Positions 8,986 to 17,415 of a stretch of 64,000 nucleotides of DNA are shown here, one piece after another. Position numbers and translations under genes: made by a program. How positions within the stretch are numbered: position 1 is the first letter of the stretch; the number at the start of each line of letters is the position of its first letter. Source of the stretch: Desulfobacula sp. (GTDB taxonomy: Bacteria; Desulfobacterota; Desulfobacteria; Desulfobacterales; Desulfobacteraceae); NCBI RefSeq assembly GCF_021107415.1, contig NZ_JAIOSW010000149.1:31046-95045 (forward strand). The letters run 5' to 3'. Below the pieces are notes generated by a model, which saw nothing but the letters and a program-made list of their open reading frames with translations, searched no databases and was not told the origin of the DNA.

Positions 8986-10314
8986 ATGATAGAAATCCCA
9001 GGCAACCTTTTTCCACGAAGATTAGACACACACCTGCCCGTTGCCAAAAATGCCCATGGTATTTTTATTGAAGATGAAAACCAGAAACAATATATGGATG
9101 CCAGCGGCGGTGCCATTGTGGTTAATGCGGGCCATGGAAGAAAAAAAATTGCAACGGCAATTTATAATCAGATTTTATCCCATGATTATATCCATCCCAC
9201 CATGTTTACAACCCAACCGGTTGAGATGCTTGCAACCTGTCTTGCTAAAAAGGCACCTGGAGACATCAATAGATTCTATTTTCTTTCAGGGGGTTCAGAA
9301 GCCAATGAAGCCGCAATAAAACTTGCACGACAGATACACATTGAAAATGGCAATGAAACAAAATATCGCCTCATTGGCAGGTGGAAATCATACCATGGTT
9401 TAACCTTAGGTTCACTTGCAGCCATGGGGAGAACAAGTTTTAAAGCTCCCTTTACTCCTTTATTAAAAGAAAGCCTGCACATCCCCGCCCCTTACTGCTA
9501 CAGATGTTCTTTTGGACTTAAATACCCTTCCTGCAAACTCAGATGCGCCCTGGCCCTGGATGAGTTGATTGAAAACGCCGGTTCAGAAACAATCTCTGCC
9601 TTTATTGCCGAGACCATTCCCGGGGCGACAATCGCTGCCTGTTTCCCGCCCAAAGAATATTTAAAAATAATTTCAAAGATCTGCCATCACCACAATGTTC
9701 TTCTTATTCTTGATGAGGTGATGTGTGGCATGGGTAGAACAGGAGAATGGTTTGCCTGTAATCACTTTGATATTGTTCCGGATATGATAACCCTTGGCAA
9801 GGGCCTTGCCGGAGGAGTCATTGCCCTTTCGGCACTGGGTGTTAAAGAGACTCATTTTAATACCATAAAAGAAAACAGCGGTGTTTTCATGCATGGCGGA
9901 ACCTTTTCCCACCATCCGGTTGCTGCTGCCGGAGGATTGGCTTTAATTGAAATTCTTGACCGGGAAAAACTGGTTCAAAGGGTGAAAATAAAGGGTAAAA
10001 AATTAGGCAATTTATTAAAAAAATACTTGCTGCCCCTGGCCCAGGTCGGAGATATCAGGGGAAAAGGCTTTATGTGGGGCATTGAGATTGTTAAGGATAA
10101 AAAGGACAAAACACCATTCAATCGTTCGTTGAAAACCGTGGAAGGTGTCCGGGACAACCTTTTTGAAAAAGGATATCTGGTGTACACGTCGACCGGACTT
10201 GCCGGAGCCCATGGTGATGCCCTTGTAATAGCACCGCCTTATATCATTAGCGATGATGAAATGGAGATGCTTGTCAAAGCAATCAAATCCGTATTTTTGG
10301 AGTTTTTTAATTAA
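8986..10314 (+). CDS. Class III (acetylornithine/GABA-type) aminotransferase
   Basis: 442 residues. PLP-fold landmarks are present: FLSGGSEANEAAIKLAR for phosphate binding, WKSYHGLTLGSLA, ILDEVMCGMGRTG with the cofactor Asp, and the Schiff-base lysine in ITLGKGLAGG. Family enzymes transaminate omega- or beta-amino acids, or diamines. A Cys-rich insertion (CYRCSFGLKYPSCKLRC) near residues 169-185 is seen in some anaerobe members. It starts 17 bases after the BKACE gene, so the two are co-transcribed. It is probably the step that makes the keto acid cleaved by BKACE (inference). Confidence 0.88.
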   Translation: MIEIPGNLFPRRLDTHLPVAKNAHGIFIEDENQKQYMDASGGAIVVNAGHGRKKIATAIYNQILSHDYIHPTMFTTQPVEMLATCLAKKAPGDINRFYFLSGGSEANEAAIKLARQIHIENGNETKYRLIGRWKSYHGLTLGSLAAMGRTSFKAPFTPLLKESLHIPAPYCYRCSFGLKYPSCKLRCALALDELIENAGSETISAFIAETIPGATIAACFPPKEYLKIISKICHHHNVLLILDEVMCGMGRTGEWFACNHFDIVPDMITLGKGLAGGVIALSALGVKETHFNTIKENSGVFMHGGTFSHHPVAAAGGLALIEILDREKLVQRVKIKGKKLGNLLKKYLLPLAQVGDIRGKGFMWGIEIVKDKKDKTPFNRSLKTVEGVRDNLFEKGYLVYTSTGLAGAHGDALVIAPPYIISDDEMEMLVKAIKSVFLEFFN

Positions 10315-10337
10315 TCATTTTTTTAAAGGAGTTTAAC

Positions 10338-11177
10338 ATGCCTGAATTGGCCTATCTAAACGGAAAAACACTTCCCCTTAATGAAGCACTTGTACCCATT
10401 GAGGACAGGGGATATCAGTTCGGAGATGCTGTCTATGAATTCATAGCAAGTTACAATGGAAAAATGTTTTGCATGAAAGAGCACCTTGACAGGCTTCAGC
10501 GTTCCATGGAAGGTCTGTTATTTCCAGCAATAGACAGAAACTTTATTGAAACTGCCGTTTTGGAACTTTTTGAAAAGGCTGAAATCACCAGAGCAGGGCT
10601 TTATATTCAAATTTCAAGGGGCGTTGCTCCAAGGGATCATGCCTGGGATAAAGATATGAAAACCCAGGTCATCATGACCATAAAAAACGTTAAAGAAATT
10701 CCTTCCAAACTTCGGGAACAAGGAGTAGACATCATTACCGTACAGGATGAAAGATGGTCAAACTGTGACATCAAGACAGTTCAGATTCTTCCCAATGCCA
10801 TGGCAAAACAGAAAGCAAAAGCCCAGGGGGCCTTTGATGCAATTTTTGTCTCAAAGGATGGGATAGTAAGAGAGGGAACCAGTTCTAACTTTTTTATTAT
10901 CAAAAATGAAGAGCTTATAACCCATCCTTTGACAAAAAACATTCTTCCCGGAATAACACGAATGGTAGTAAAGGACCTTGCCAAAGATCTGGGGATAAAA
11001 GTTGAGGAAAAATTTCTCTTAAAAACCGATATCTATTCTGCTGATGAAGCCTTTTTAACCGGAACACTTACTGAAATTCTGGGTATAAAAGCAATTGACG
11101 GCAAATCAATAGGCGATAGTAAACGAGGAGAGATCACCCAAAAGCTGTACAAAGGTTTAAGGAAAAAAGCCGAATAA
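10338..11177 (+). CDS. dat: Class IV aminotransferase, D-amino acid transaminase-like
   Basis: 279 residues, starting after AAAGGAG. Fold-type IV PLP features are present: IEDRGYQFGDAVYEFI at the N-terminus, a probable catalytic lysine at LPNAMAKQKAK, EGTSSNFFII, and FLTGTLTEILGI near the C-terminus. Length and N-terminal motif fit D-alanine/D-amino acid transaminases better than branched-chain ones, though the subfamilies overlap. It is the third gene of the BKACE cassette, and so may feed D-amino acids into the same pathway or supply D-amino acids for the wall. Confidence 0.82.
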   Translation: MPELAYLNGKTLPLNEALVPIEDRGYQFGDAVYEFIASYNGKMFCMKEHLDRLQRSMEGLLFPAIDRNFIETAVLELFEKAEITRAGLYIQISRGVAPRDHAWDKDMKTQVIMTIKNVKEIPSKLREQGVDIITVQDERWSNCDIKTVQILPNAMAKQKAKAQGAFDAIFVSKDGIVREGTSSNFFIIKNEELITHPLTKNILPGITRMVVKDLAKDLGIKVEEKFLLKTDIYSADEAFLTGTLTEILGIKAIDGKSIGDSKRGEITQKLYKGLRKKAE

Positions 11178-11211
11178 AATCAAACCAAAACATCAAACTG
11201 GAAAGATCATG

Positions 11212-11232
11212 GCCCGTCAGACAATGACGGGC
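11212..11232. terminator. 8-bp hairpin between convergent genes
   Basis: GCCCGTCA and TGACGGGC enclose a five-base loop between the aminotransferase stop and the convergent small gene. There is no clear T tract on either side, so it may be a weak or Rho-assisted terminator. Confidence 0.4.
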
Positions 11233-11250
11233 AGCATAAGTGAAAAGGTG

Positions 11251-11583
11251 CTATTTTTTAAATGTTATGGCAGCATTTTTGGGCAGTGCCAGGCCGACGC
11301 TCACTTCCAATGCCTTTAAAATACCGGATATCACAGGACATGATACATGGGGAATCGTTTTCAAAGAAACATCCAATACCTGGGAATTAAGGATTCCTGT
11401 CTCTTTATCCTTAAACAGTTCGGTCATCATATTCAACACTTTTCCCCCCAGAATGTCATCGACTTTTTTCCAGTTGGGACACTCACTCTCTAACCTGAAA
11501 GAGGCCTTATAACCCGTCTTATCCTCAGCATGGACCGTGGTGGTGAATCCACAAATACCACTCGATATTTCAACGTTGACCAT
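11251..11583 (-). CDS. Small conserved-looking protein of unknown function
   Basis: 110 residues. The ATG at 11583 overlaps the region of the methyltransferase stop, with an AAGGAG site inside the upstream gene, so it is translationally coupled. Two Cys residues (ISSGICGF near 11 and HVSCPV near 80) might bind a metal. The sequence has an alternating beta-alpha look (VSVGLALPKNAAITFKK at the end). I do not recognise the family with confidence. Coupling to a homocysteine S-methyltransferase domain suggests a role in one-carbon transfer or in maintaining the methyltransferase. Confidence 0.65.
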   Translation of the reverse strand: MVNVEISSGICGFTTTVHAEDKTGYKASFRLESECPNWKKVDDILGGKVLNMMTELFKDKETGILNSQVLDVSLKTIPHVSCPVISGILKALEVSVGLALPKNAAITFKK

Positions 11584-11584
11584 T

Positions 11585-12475
11585 TTACGTATGATACTCC
11601 TTTTTTTTAAATAATTTCTTTAATCTTTTAATGTATTCCGGTGTTGTACCACAGCAGCCGCCAACGATTTCCACACCAAGCTCTCTGATTTTTTTAATAC
11701 TGTCTGCAAAAAAGATTTCATCCTCGGGATAAAAAACAACGTTGTCTTTTCCTGTCTTTGGCATACCGGCATTGGGTTGAATGATCACCGGAACATCCAC
11801 ACTCTTTTTAATTTCATGGGCCAGGTCAATCATTGTCTGGCTCCCCATTGAGCAATTGGCCCCGACGGCCGAGGCACCGGCATCAACCAGTGATTTCATA
11901 CTGTCTTCGGGATTGTTCCCAAAAATAGTAAAAAAACCTTTTTTCATTTTTTTAAAGGTCAGGGAACAAAAAACCGGTTTTTCAGATACAGACCGGACCG
12001 CTTTTATGGCTGCCAACCCAATGTTAATATCAAAAATAGTTTCAATAAGGAAAACATCCACTCCTTCATCTTCAAGAAAACCGGCCTGCTGGGCAAAACA
12101 ATCCACAGCTTCATCAAACGAAACAGGCCCCGCGGGTTCAAGCATGTCTCCAAGGGAGACCAATTCCCCTGCAACATACTGCCCTTTGCCGCAGACCTCT
12201 CTTGCAATCCGGACCCCGGCTCGATTCACATCTTCCACACTTTGGGTAACACCCATTTTCTTTAATTTTATGGCAGATACGCCATATGTATTGGCACTTG
12301 CCACATCCGAGCCGGCATCATAATAGGCCCGGTGTATTTCCATGATGACGTCAGGATGCTTTAAATTCCAGAGTTCAGGTGCTTCTACGCCTGTAATGCC
12401 TTTACTGATAAGTATCGATCCCATGGCACCATCAAAAATAAGACCCTCTTTTCGAACCTTTTCAAGAATATCCAT
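11585..12475 (-). CDS. Homocysteine S-methyltransferase domain protein
   Basis: About 296 residues from the ATG at 12475, which has a strong GGGGGAAGGAG upstream; an upstream GTG at 12511 has none. This is the N-terminal zinc-dependent domain of MetH/betaine-homocysteine methyltransferases: DGAMGS near the start, SANTYG, the Cys ligand in GANCSMGSQ, and the Cys pair in GGCCGTTPEYI. No pterin-binding, cobalamin or activation domain is attached. It must therefore use a small methyl donor or a separate corrinoid protein. It leads a two-gene minus-strand operon. Confidence 0.85.
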   Translation of the reverse strand: MDILEKVRKEGLIFDGAMGSILISKGITGVEAPELWNLKHPDVIMEIHRAYYDAGSDVASANTYGVSAIKLKKMGVTQSVEDVNRAGVRIAREVCGKGQYVAGELVSLGDMLEPAGPVSFDEAVDCFAQQAGFLEDEGVDVFLIETIFDINIGLAAIKAVRSVSEKPVFCSLTFKKMKKGFFTIFGNNPEDSMKSLVDAGASAVGANCSMGSQTMIDLAHEIKKSVDVPVIIQPNAGMPKTGKDNVVFYPEDEIFFADSIKKIRELGVEIVGGCCGTTPEYIKRLKKLFKKKEYHT

Positions 12476-12723
12476 GCCTGACTGTTCTCCTTCCCCCTGA
12501 ATGTTTTCCACGCATACATCTATTATAAGCTATTATCCTAAGCAAGTTGCAATTGGCCGATTATATTATTGAAATTTTATCAGTTTTGCAATATCAATAA
12601 TCTTTTATAAAAATAGCTATGCAAACCGGTTGGATATCTGTATCATTATAAACAGGTGTAAATATTTTTTGCACTCGGCTAAGATTATGCCAAACTAATT
12701 TTAACCTTTGAAAGGAGATTGTC

Positions 12724-12930
12724 ATGGAAAAAAGCGTTTACAAAATAATTGAAGTTGTAGGATTTTCTGAAATTTCTTGGGAAGATGCTGCAAAGGCAGC
12801 TGTTACAGCTGTTGACAAATCTGTTCGCGATATGCGCGTAGCTGAGGTTATTATGATGGATATGCGTTTGGAGGATAATAGGATTGTTGGTTACCGTACC
12901 AAATTAAAAGTCTCATTCAAGCTTGAATAA
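12724..12930 (+). CDS. Dodecin family flavin-binding protein
   Basis: 68 residues, the standard dodecin length, starting after GAAAGGAG. It begins VYKIIEVVGFSEISWEDAAKAAV, with the tryptophan that stacks on the flavin isoalloxazine, and ends YRTKLKVSFKLE. Dodecins assemble as dodecamers that store or buffer flavins. It is monocistronic and followed by a long hairpin. No partner genes nearby explain its regulation. Confidence 0.9.
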   Translation: MEKSVYKIIEVVGFSEISWEDAAKAAVTAVDKSVRDMRVAEVIMMDMRLEDNRIVGYRTKLKVSFKLE

Positions 12931-12943
12931 TTAAAAAATCCGA

Positions 12944-12980
12944 TACTTTTTAAGGTAGGGAACCCCTATCTTAAAAAGTA
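12944..12980. terminator. 17-bp hairpin after dodecin
   Basis: The arms 12944-12960 and 12964-12980 pair over 17 positions with one G-U pair and a three-base loop. It has no downstream T run on the plus strand, but it is placed 14 bases after the dodecin stop. It acts as a terminator or RNA-stabilising 3' end, just outside the repeat at 13010. Confidence 0.55.
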
Positions 12981-13009
12981 CTTCAAAAAAAGCCAAAAAC
13001 CTTTGATAA

Positions 13010-13027
13010 TAGTGGTACGCCCGGCCC
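13010..13027 (+). repeat. Partial copy of the tRNA-Arg 3' end, candidate attachment site
   Basis: TAGTGGTACGCCCGGCCC here is identical to 20462-20479, which covers the CCA end, acceptor strand and part of the T arm of tRNA-Arg (minus strand). Looser similarity (AAAAACCTT and neighbours) extends outward from both copies. Such a pair is what remains when an element integrates at a tRNA 3' end. No integrase is seen between them. Confidence 0.5.
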
Positions 13028-13161
13028 TATCCCAGTTTAAAAATCATAATTTTATTTTTTTAATCCACGTAACAAACTTTGGGCATTAAGCCTTTACAAA
13101 ATCAATGCTCAACTTATTATTATCAAAATTGTGACTTTTTTCAAAAATAGGAGCATTTTAT

Positions 13162-13365
13162 ATGGGTTGGTTCAGTCAGCTTTTTAACAATAAAGAACAG
13201 GTACCGCCTGCAATATTACCACGAAAAAATGATCCCTGCTGGTGTAGTAGTGGAGTAAAATACAAAAAATGTCATCTTGCCAAGGACAAACTTTATTTCA
13301 AGGAACATCCTAATCTTAAAAAAAAAGCGTCTGTTAAAAAGTCATGTGGACCAGTTTTCGGCTGA
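13162..13365 (+). CDS. Small SEC-C motif protein
   Basis: 67 residues after an AGGAG site. A SEC-C zinc motif (RKNDPCWCSSGVKYKKCH, about 22-39) fills the centre. The first residues are MGWFSQLF, and the tail is Lys/Cys rich. SEC-C motifs occur in SecA and many small proteins and bind zinc, aiding protein or ribosome contact. It stands alone. A second SEC-C protein (YchJ-like) is encoded at 18977. Confidence 0.8.
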   Translation: MGWFSQLFNNKEQVPPAILPRKNDPCWCSSGVKYKKCHLAKDKLYFKEHPNLKKKASVKKSCGPVFG

Positions 13366-13697
13366 GGAAAATAATGATAAAAACTCTGTATGGGTTTTAA
13401 AACTGCTTTTAATATGAACTTTCCCGGGTCTAATCTTCATTTGTTAGAACCAAGACAAGAAAAGATTTATGCGGTTTCTGTTTTGGAAACATGGCAGAAA
13501 TTTTTGACCTTGACAGGCACAATTCAGGCACAGTGAAAAGGTGTAAATTTATTCAAAAGTGATATTTTTGAAGCTTTATTTTTATCCATTCTCTCAACCT
13601 TTTAATATGGTCAATCCAATAATGAATATTTTCATCAGTTTCCATTAGTTATAGCATATAACCTGCAATTAAAAATAACAATATTATTTCTTTGATA
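13366..13697. other. Gene-poor stretch
   Basis: No convincing gene. A 49-codon frame at about 13390 lacks a ribosome site and resembles nothing. The region is AT-rich. Confidence 0.4.
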
Positions 13698-13744
13698 TGG
13701 TGATCCCACGGGGAATCGAACCCCGGTTTCCGGTGTGAGAGGCC
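13698..13744 (-). pseudogene. 3' half of a tRNA-Glu (anticodon CTC)
   Basis: On the minus strand these 47 bases read as the anticodon loop (CCTCTCAC), the 3' anticodon strand, variable region, T arm (GGGGTTCGATTCCCC) and acceptor end with encoded CCA of a glutamate tRNA. The 5' half is absent: homology stops within the anticodon arm. A tRNA fragment broken there is the classic product of site-specific integration at a tRNA gene, with the element lying on the 5' side, here to the right. No intact partner tRNA-Glu is in the window. Confidence 0.75.
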
Positions 13745-13951
13745 ATAACAACAAATTGAGTAAGTGCAGGAAAACACTACAAATATTAGTAATTACAAAT
13801 AGTTGTAAGATTTATCAAAAAACCTGATCGTACCTAAAAGTACCCTAAAATACCTATCTGAAGATGCTGTCTACTTCCTATGTACTTCCTAAAAAGTTGG
13901 TTTAAAGGGTTGAACAAGTTTTGTTTGTGCGATTCGTAAACTTACTTTCAG

Positions 13952-14548
13952 TTATTTTATAACTCCTTTTAGTATATACATGATTTCATCGGTGGCTTCA
14001 TGTAATGGCTGTAAGTTGAAATTTGTGTTACTAACAATAGGTAACATTTTGCTTGTATTTCTTACATCATCTTCAGGATCAGGATTCCATTTGTCGCTTA
14101 GCTCCCAAGTGCTCGAAGGATATTTTTCATCTTGGTTTTCTTGAAGATAGCACCATAAAGAAAGCCCTTTTTCTGATTCAATATAACAACCAAAGCAGAA
14201 TTGGTAATTACTTTCAATATTATAAGTTTTGTATATCTGGCTATCTGACCATACTTTTTCTAAACGATTTTCACCGTTATAATCAACATTGTCCACTTCA
14301 AAAAAATTATTAAGCCTTATTACTTTATCATCCCAAAGAACTTTACAGATTTCGTTAATGAAACACCAAAAATCATATTGCGTTTTTTTTGCAGCTAACT
14401 GAGCTGTGTAAAATTCATGTAGTTCTTCCCATTTTGAATCTTTAGGTGGCACCTTTGTATTAATAATTATATCTATTGCCTCCCAGTTGACTGGTCTTTC
14501 ATAATAAAACTGAATGGTTTCGGGAACAACTATTTGATTCTCTGCCAT
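13952..14548 (-). CDS. Unknown protein of the WYL/nuclease operon
   Basis: About 198 residues from the ATG at 14548, preceded by GGAGGTG; the start overlaps the stop of the nuclease-like gene (TAATG). The protein is acidic and aromatic-rich (PPKDSKWEELHEFYTAQL, YDFWCFINEICKVLWD, SLWCYLQEN). No signal peptide, membrane segment or enzyme motif is recognised. Tight coupling to the PD-(D/E)XK-like gene points to a partner, inhibitor or immunity-type subunit (inference). It is AT-rich compared with the metabolic genes to the left. Confidence 0.7.
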   Translation of the reverse strand: MAENQIVVPETIQFYYERPVNWEAIDIIINTKVPPKDSKWEELHEFYTAQLAAKKTQYDFWCFINEICKVLWDDKVIRLNNFFEVDNVDYNGENRLEKVWSDSQIYKTYNIESNYQFCFGCYIESEKGLSLWCYLQENQDEKYPSSTWELSDKWNPDPEDDVRNTSKMLPIVSNTNFNLQPLHEATDEIMYILKGVIK

Positions 14549-15423
14549 TAAACACCTCCAATTTTTTTCCATAGCATTGAACGGAAACACGAGAAACGAC
14601 TATCATCACAATTCCATTTTTTCAAACCCTTCTCCAAACGAATTAAAAGACTCAACCAACTTAAGGGCTTCCAATCTTTATTTATTTTATTGTAATCTCC
14701 TTGGTTTGTAAGAAGTATTAGCTTGTATCTATCCTCAAAATTGTCGATACAATACTTTTTATAAGGAGGTAATTGTCCTTTAGTTACTTTATGATCAAAC
14801 TTAGCCTCTATTGCTATTCCATATGGTTTGTTTGCTGATTCCCAGTGAATTAATATGTCAATACGCTTGTTCTTTTTCGTAACAACCTCTGATTCTACTT
14901 TTATTGTGGACTTTTCACGATTAGTCATACCCTCAAAGGCCTTTATAAAATCCTTTGATACTGGGAGTGCCTTTAGAAAAGTCAGCACTCTTTTGAATGT
15001 ACATATTTTATCACTATCATTTAGGCACAAAGCGATCCCTTCTGTAACCTGTCTTTCATTCAATTTTGGAATATATAATTTATTTACTAATGCTAAACCA
15101 TGATTAGGGTTGGAAATCTCTCCGACATATTGAGTCGATGTAGATAAATGTTCAGTGCATATATCAGTCCCCAAATTGCAGAAATTCTTTGAGATCATTT
15201 TTGCACTATATTTTAGATTAATATTAATTCTATTAACAATGCTTGATAAGTCTTGATCCTGCCATTTTATTTCTTTAGTAGAAGTATGGGGAAATTTTGA
15301 TAAAATCGGTGTTGCAAATTTTAAGTTTTTATTATCAAGTGAGAACGCTTGGGAATATATTGTATCATCCGGGCAGGGAATACTTTTTATGAATTGTTTG
15401 AATATACTATGATTAAAATTCAT
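14548..15423 (-). CDS. PD-(D/E)XK nuclease superfamily-like protein
   Basis: About 291 residues from the ATG at 15423 (an in-frame TTG at 15492 would add 23). The C-terminal half holds the restriction-endonuclease core: KRIDILIHW with the first acidic residue, then GIAIEAKFDHKVTKGQL giving the E-x-K pair, then YKLILLTNQGD. This resembles the PDDEXK_4-type family found in defence and mobile regions. The N-terminal half is of unknown function and may recognise substrate. It is the middle gene of an operon after a WYL regulator. Nuclease activity is predicted from the motif only. Confidence 0.72.
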   Translation of the reverse strand: MNFNHSIFKQFIKSIPCPDDTIYSQAFSLDNKNLKFATPILSKFPHTSTKEIKWQDQDLSSIVNRININLKYSAKMISKNFCNLGTDICTEHLSTSTQYVGEISNPNHGLALVNKLYIPKLNERQVTEGIALCLNDSDKICTFKRVLTFLKALPVSKDFIKAFEGMTNREKSTIKVESEVVTKKNKRIDILIHWESANKPYGIAIEAKFDHKVTKGQLPPYKKYCIDNFEDRYKLILLTNQGDYNKINKDWKPLSWLSLLIRLEKGLKKWNCDDSRFSCFRSMLWKKIGGV

Positions 15424-15498
15424 TTTTATTTTCCATAAGCAATCTGTATATGTAATCAGCGATTTTATTGAAGTCTTAGTTGTGAGTAACAAAAATAT

Positions 15499-16518
15499 TT
15501 AATTGTGCAAGTTATTTGTTTCAAATATTTTCTTAACTTCCATTCGCACTTTTTCAACAAACCAATCAGGTTCAAACACCCGTGCCTCATGACCATATGA
15601 AAGTAACCAAGAGAGAGCTTCAATATCAGATGTCGCAGTAAAGGTTAATTCAATCTTACCGTCTTTTTTCTCTTTTATTTGTTGATCATGACTCCAAATT
15701 CGTTCTCTAACATGTTTAGCAGCGTATCCATAAAATTCCACCTTTGCTTGAAAAGAATCATCTTTCATAACTCCAAAGGTTTGATTATATGCTTTTTCAA
15801 AATCAAAGTTATCTGGGAATTTATAAGATGCCTTTGTGATCTCAAGTGCCACAATTCTATGAATTACCAACAACGGATCAAACTTAGGTGCCTTATAAAT
15901 TTTGCCAGGTGTCTTCGCCATTTGAGCATGTAAATATATGGTATCTTCTTTTGAAAATAGTTTCAAAGGTTTTATACAAAAGATTGTGGGGTCTTTATTC
16001 CAGATAGATTTGTAAGTGATTTTACAAACCTTCCTATTTTCCATTGCGATTATCAGGTCTTTAATAATTCGCTGGTGTCCAGAATAATCAATCGTGCCTG
16101 GTATAAAAGCACCAAAATGCTTGGAAGATACCGTTTTCCTATCCTTTATCAGCACTTGACTCTTACCTAATGCACTCGCTGCCTGTTCAAATGTATCTTT
16201 TCCAATTAAATGCTTTGTAAACGAGCAGCACATTTGTAAAAGTCCATATTCAGATTGACTTAAATTCATCGCTTTTGCAGGGATTTTTTCTTTCTTGATC
16301 TTAAAGACTCGCCTTCTATCTTTAATGAAATCTTCTATCTTGATTCCTTCAGTTGAACTGTTAATTTTGTCAACAATACGGCCTATCGTCTGCTTTGAGC
16401 ATTCCAATTCTCTTGCAAGCTCAGTCAAAGAATATTCATAGGGAGAGAAAAATAACTTAAAAAATAATTTTATAACCTTTTGTCCATGGTCTTTATCAGG
16501 GTCGATTTTTTTAGACAT
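15499..16518 (-). CDS. WYL-domain helix-turn-helix regulator
   Basis: About 339 residues from the ATG at 16518, preceded by GGGGAA. The N-terminal winged helix (about 20-75) includes YSLTELARELECSKQTIGRIVDKI. A WYL domain follows at about 160-250 (CKITYKSIWNKDPTIFCIKPLKLFSKEDTIYLHA), with the C-terminal WCX extension (AEVEFYGYAAKHVRERIW-like). WYL proteins sense ligands, often nucleic acid fragments, and frequently repress defence loci. It is the first gene of a three-gene operon and divergent from the gene at 16614. A clean inverted repeat lies in the shared promoter. Confidence 0.85.
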   Translation of the reverse strand: MSKKIDPDKDHGQKVIKLFFKLFFSPYEYSLTELARELECSKQTIGRIVDKINSSTEGIKIEDFIKDRRRVFKIKKEKIPAKAMNLSQSEYGLLQMCCSFTKHLIGKDTFEQAASALGKSQVLIKDRKTVSSKHFGAFIPGTIDYSGHQRIIKDLIIAMENRKVCKITYKSIWNKDPTIFCIKPLKLFSKEDTIYLHAQMAKTPGKIYKAPKFDPLLVIHRIVALEITKASYKFPDNFDFEKAYNQTFGVMKDDSFQAKVEFYGYAAKHVRERIWSHDQQIKEKKDGKIELTFTATSDIEALSWLLSYGHEARVFEPDWFVEKVRMEVKKIFETNNLHN

Positions 16519-16549
16519 GAAGTTTCCCCTTTTAGAAAAGTGAAATGTC

Positions 16550-16566
16550 ATTCCATAAGATGGAAT
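16550..16566. promoter_or_regulatory. Inverted repeat in the divergent promoter, probable WYL operator
   Basis: ATTCCAT-AAG-ATGGAAT is a perfect 7-3-7 inverted repeat, midway between the WYL regulator and the divergent gene at 16614. A dimeric autoregulator could control both directions from it. Confidence 0.55.
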
Positions 16567-16613
16567 ACTGCCATGTTATTATAAATTAAACAATAAAAAA
16601 AAGGGGATAAAAC

Positions 16614-17222
16614 ATGAAAGCAAAACTTATTATCAATAACATAACTTTAGAATTGGGTCACAGAGAGTTAAATGAAATATCCTATGCTCTGAATGATTGC
16701 GAAAAGATCAAGGATATCTACCATGAATTGGCTCAATCTCCGTCAACTGAGACAAGATCTAATATTGCATTGCAAGATAATCTTCACCGAAAAACAGTTA
16801 AACTTCTTTTGTCTGATGCTCAGGTAGAGGTTATGAGAACCATGAGCAGAGAAAATAATTTTATTTCTAATATGACCAAAGAAGATATCGAACGTTTTAT
16901 AAACATAGGAGATTCAGAAATTTTAACCAACATGGTGGATAATATTCAAAATTTAACAGAAAATTATGAGGTTTGTGAAAGGGATTGGTTATGTGAAAAG
17001 TTTTATACACAGGCAGACCCATCAGTAAGGTATGAGCTGGCAAGTAGCGACGAAGCTTCAGGTTTCATTATTAAGAAATTAACTGAAGATCCAGATATTA
17101 ATGTATCTCAAGCGGCTAAAGAGACCCTGGAAGGTATTGAATCAGAAAAGGATGAAAATGATGAGATTGAATGGGATGAGGATGATGCAGATGACATGGA
17201 TGAGGAAGATGTTCAATTATAA
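16614..17222 (+). CDS. Unknown acidic helical protein, divergent partner of the WYL operon
   Basis: 202 residues after an AAGGGGA site. Predicted almost fully helical. Residues about 140-190 resemble a HEAT-type repeat (DPSVRYELASSDEASGFIIKKL, then EDPDINVSQAAKETL). The last 40 residues are strongly acidic (ENDEIEWDEDDADDMDEEDVQ). Acidic tails of this kind occur in DNA mimics and chaperone-like or immunity proteins. It shares a 95-base promoter region with the WYL regulator, so it is probably under the same control. Function unknown. Confidence 0.7.
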   Translation: MKAKLIINNITLELGHRELNEISYALNDCEKIKDIYHELAQSPSTETRSNIALQDNLHRKTVKLLLSDAQVEVMRTMSRENNFISNMTKEDIERFINIGDSEILTNMVDNIQNLTENYEVCERDWLCEKFYTQADPSVRYELASSDEASGFIIKKLTEDPDINVSQAAKETLEGIESEKDENDEIEWDEDDADDMDEEDVQL

Positions 17223-17262
17223 AATTGTATCCTAATAATTTTAAAGAAAAGAGGTAATGATT

Positions 17263-17415
17263 ATGCAAATCATGACAAAAAGAAATTTTATAAAAAATAT
17301 CGGAATTGCCAGCTTAATATTTTTTGCCCCTATTGCAAGAGCATTTTCAAAAACAAGATCAAATTTTGATAATTCATCAATAAACCTGTTAAGCAAGGTT
17401 GTCTTGGCACATTGA
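17263..17415 (+). CDS. Short ORF with signal-peptide-like N-terminus, possibly a truncated exported protein
   Basis: 50 residues, with a good AGAGGTA site. The N-terminus TKRNFIKNIGIASLIFFAPIARA looks like an export signal of Tat-like type (KR instead of RR), then the frame ends after about 25 residues. The following 320 bases carry no long frame, so this is probably the stump of a decayed exported protein rather than a working peptide. Confidence 0.35.
   Translation: MQIMTKRNFIKNIGIASLIFFAPIARAFSKTRSNFDNSSINLLSKVVLAH

Noticed and set aside
12476..12511. GTG start extending the homocysteine methyltransferase by 12 residues
   Set aside because: The strong ribosome site lies inside this extension and points to the ATG at 12475.
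13010..13085. A second, complete tRNA-Arg
   Set aside because: Only the acceptor and part of the T arm match; the remaining arms are absent, so it is a remnant.
13390..13540. A 49-codon plus-strand frame beginning MGFKTAFNM
   Set aside because: No ribosome site, no recognisable similarity, and it lies in an AT-rich gap; open frames of this length are expected by chance.
16519..16551. Upstream start for the WYL regulator
   Set aside because: The GGGGAA ribosome site fits the ATG at 16518 and the extra 11 residues contain the site itself.
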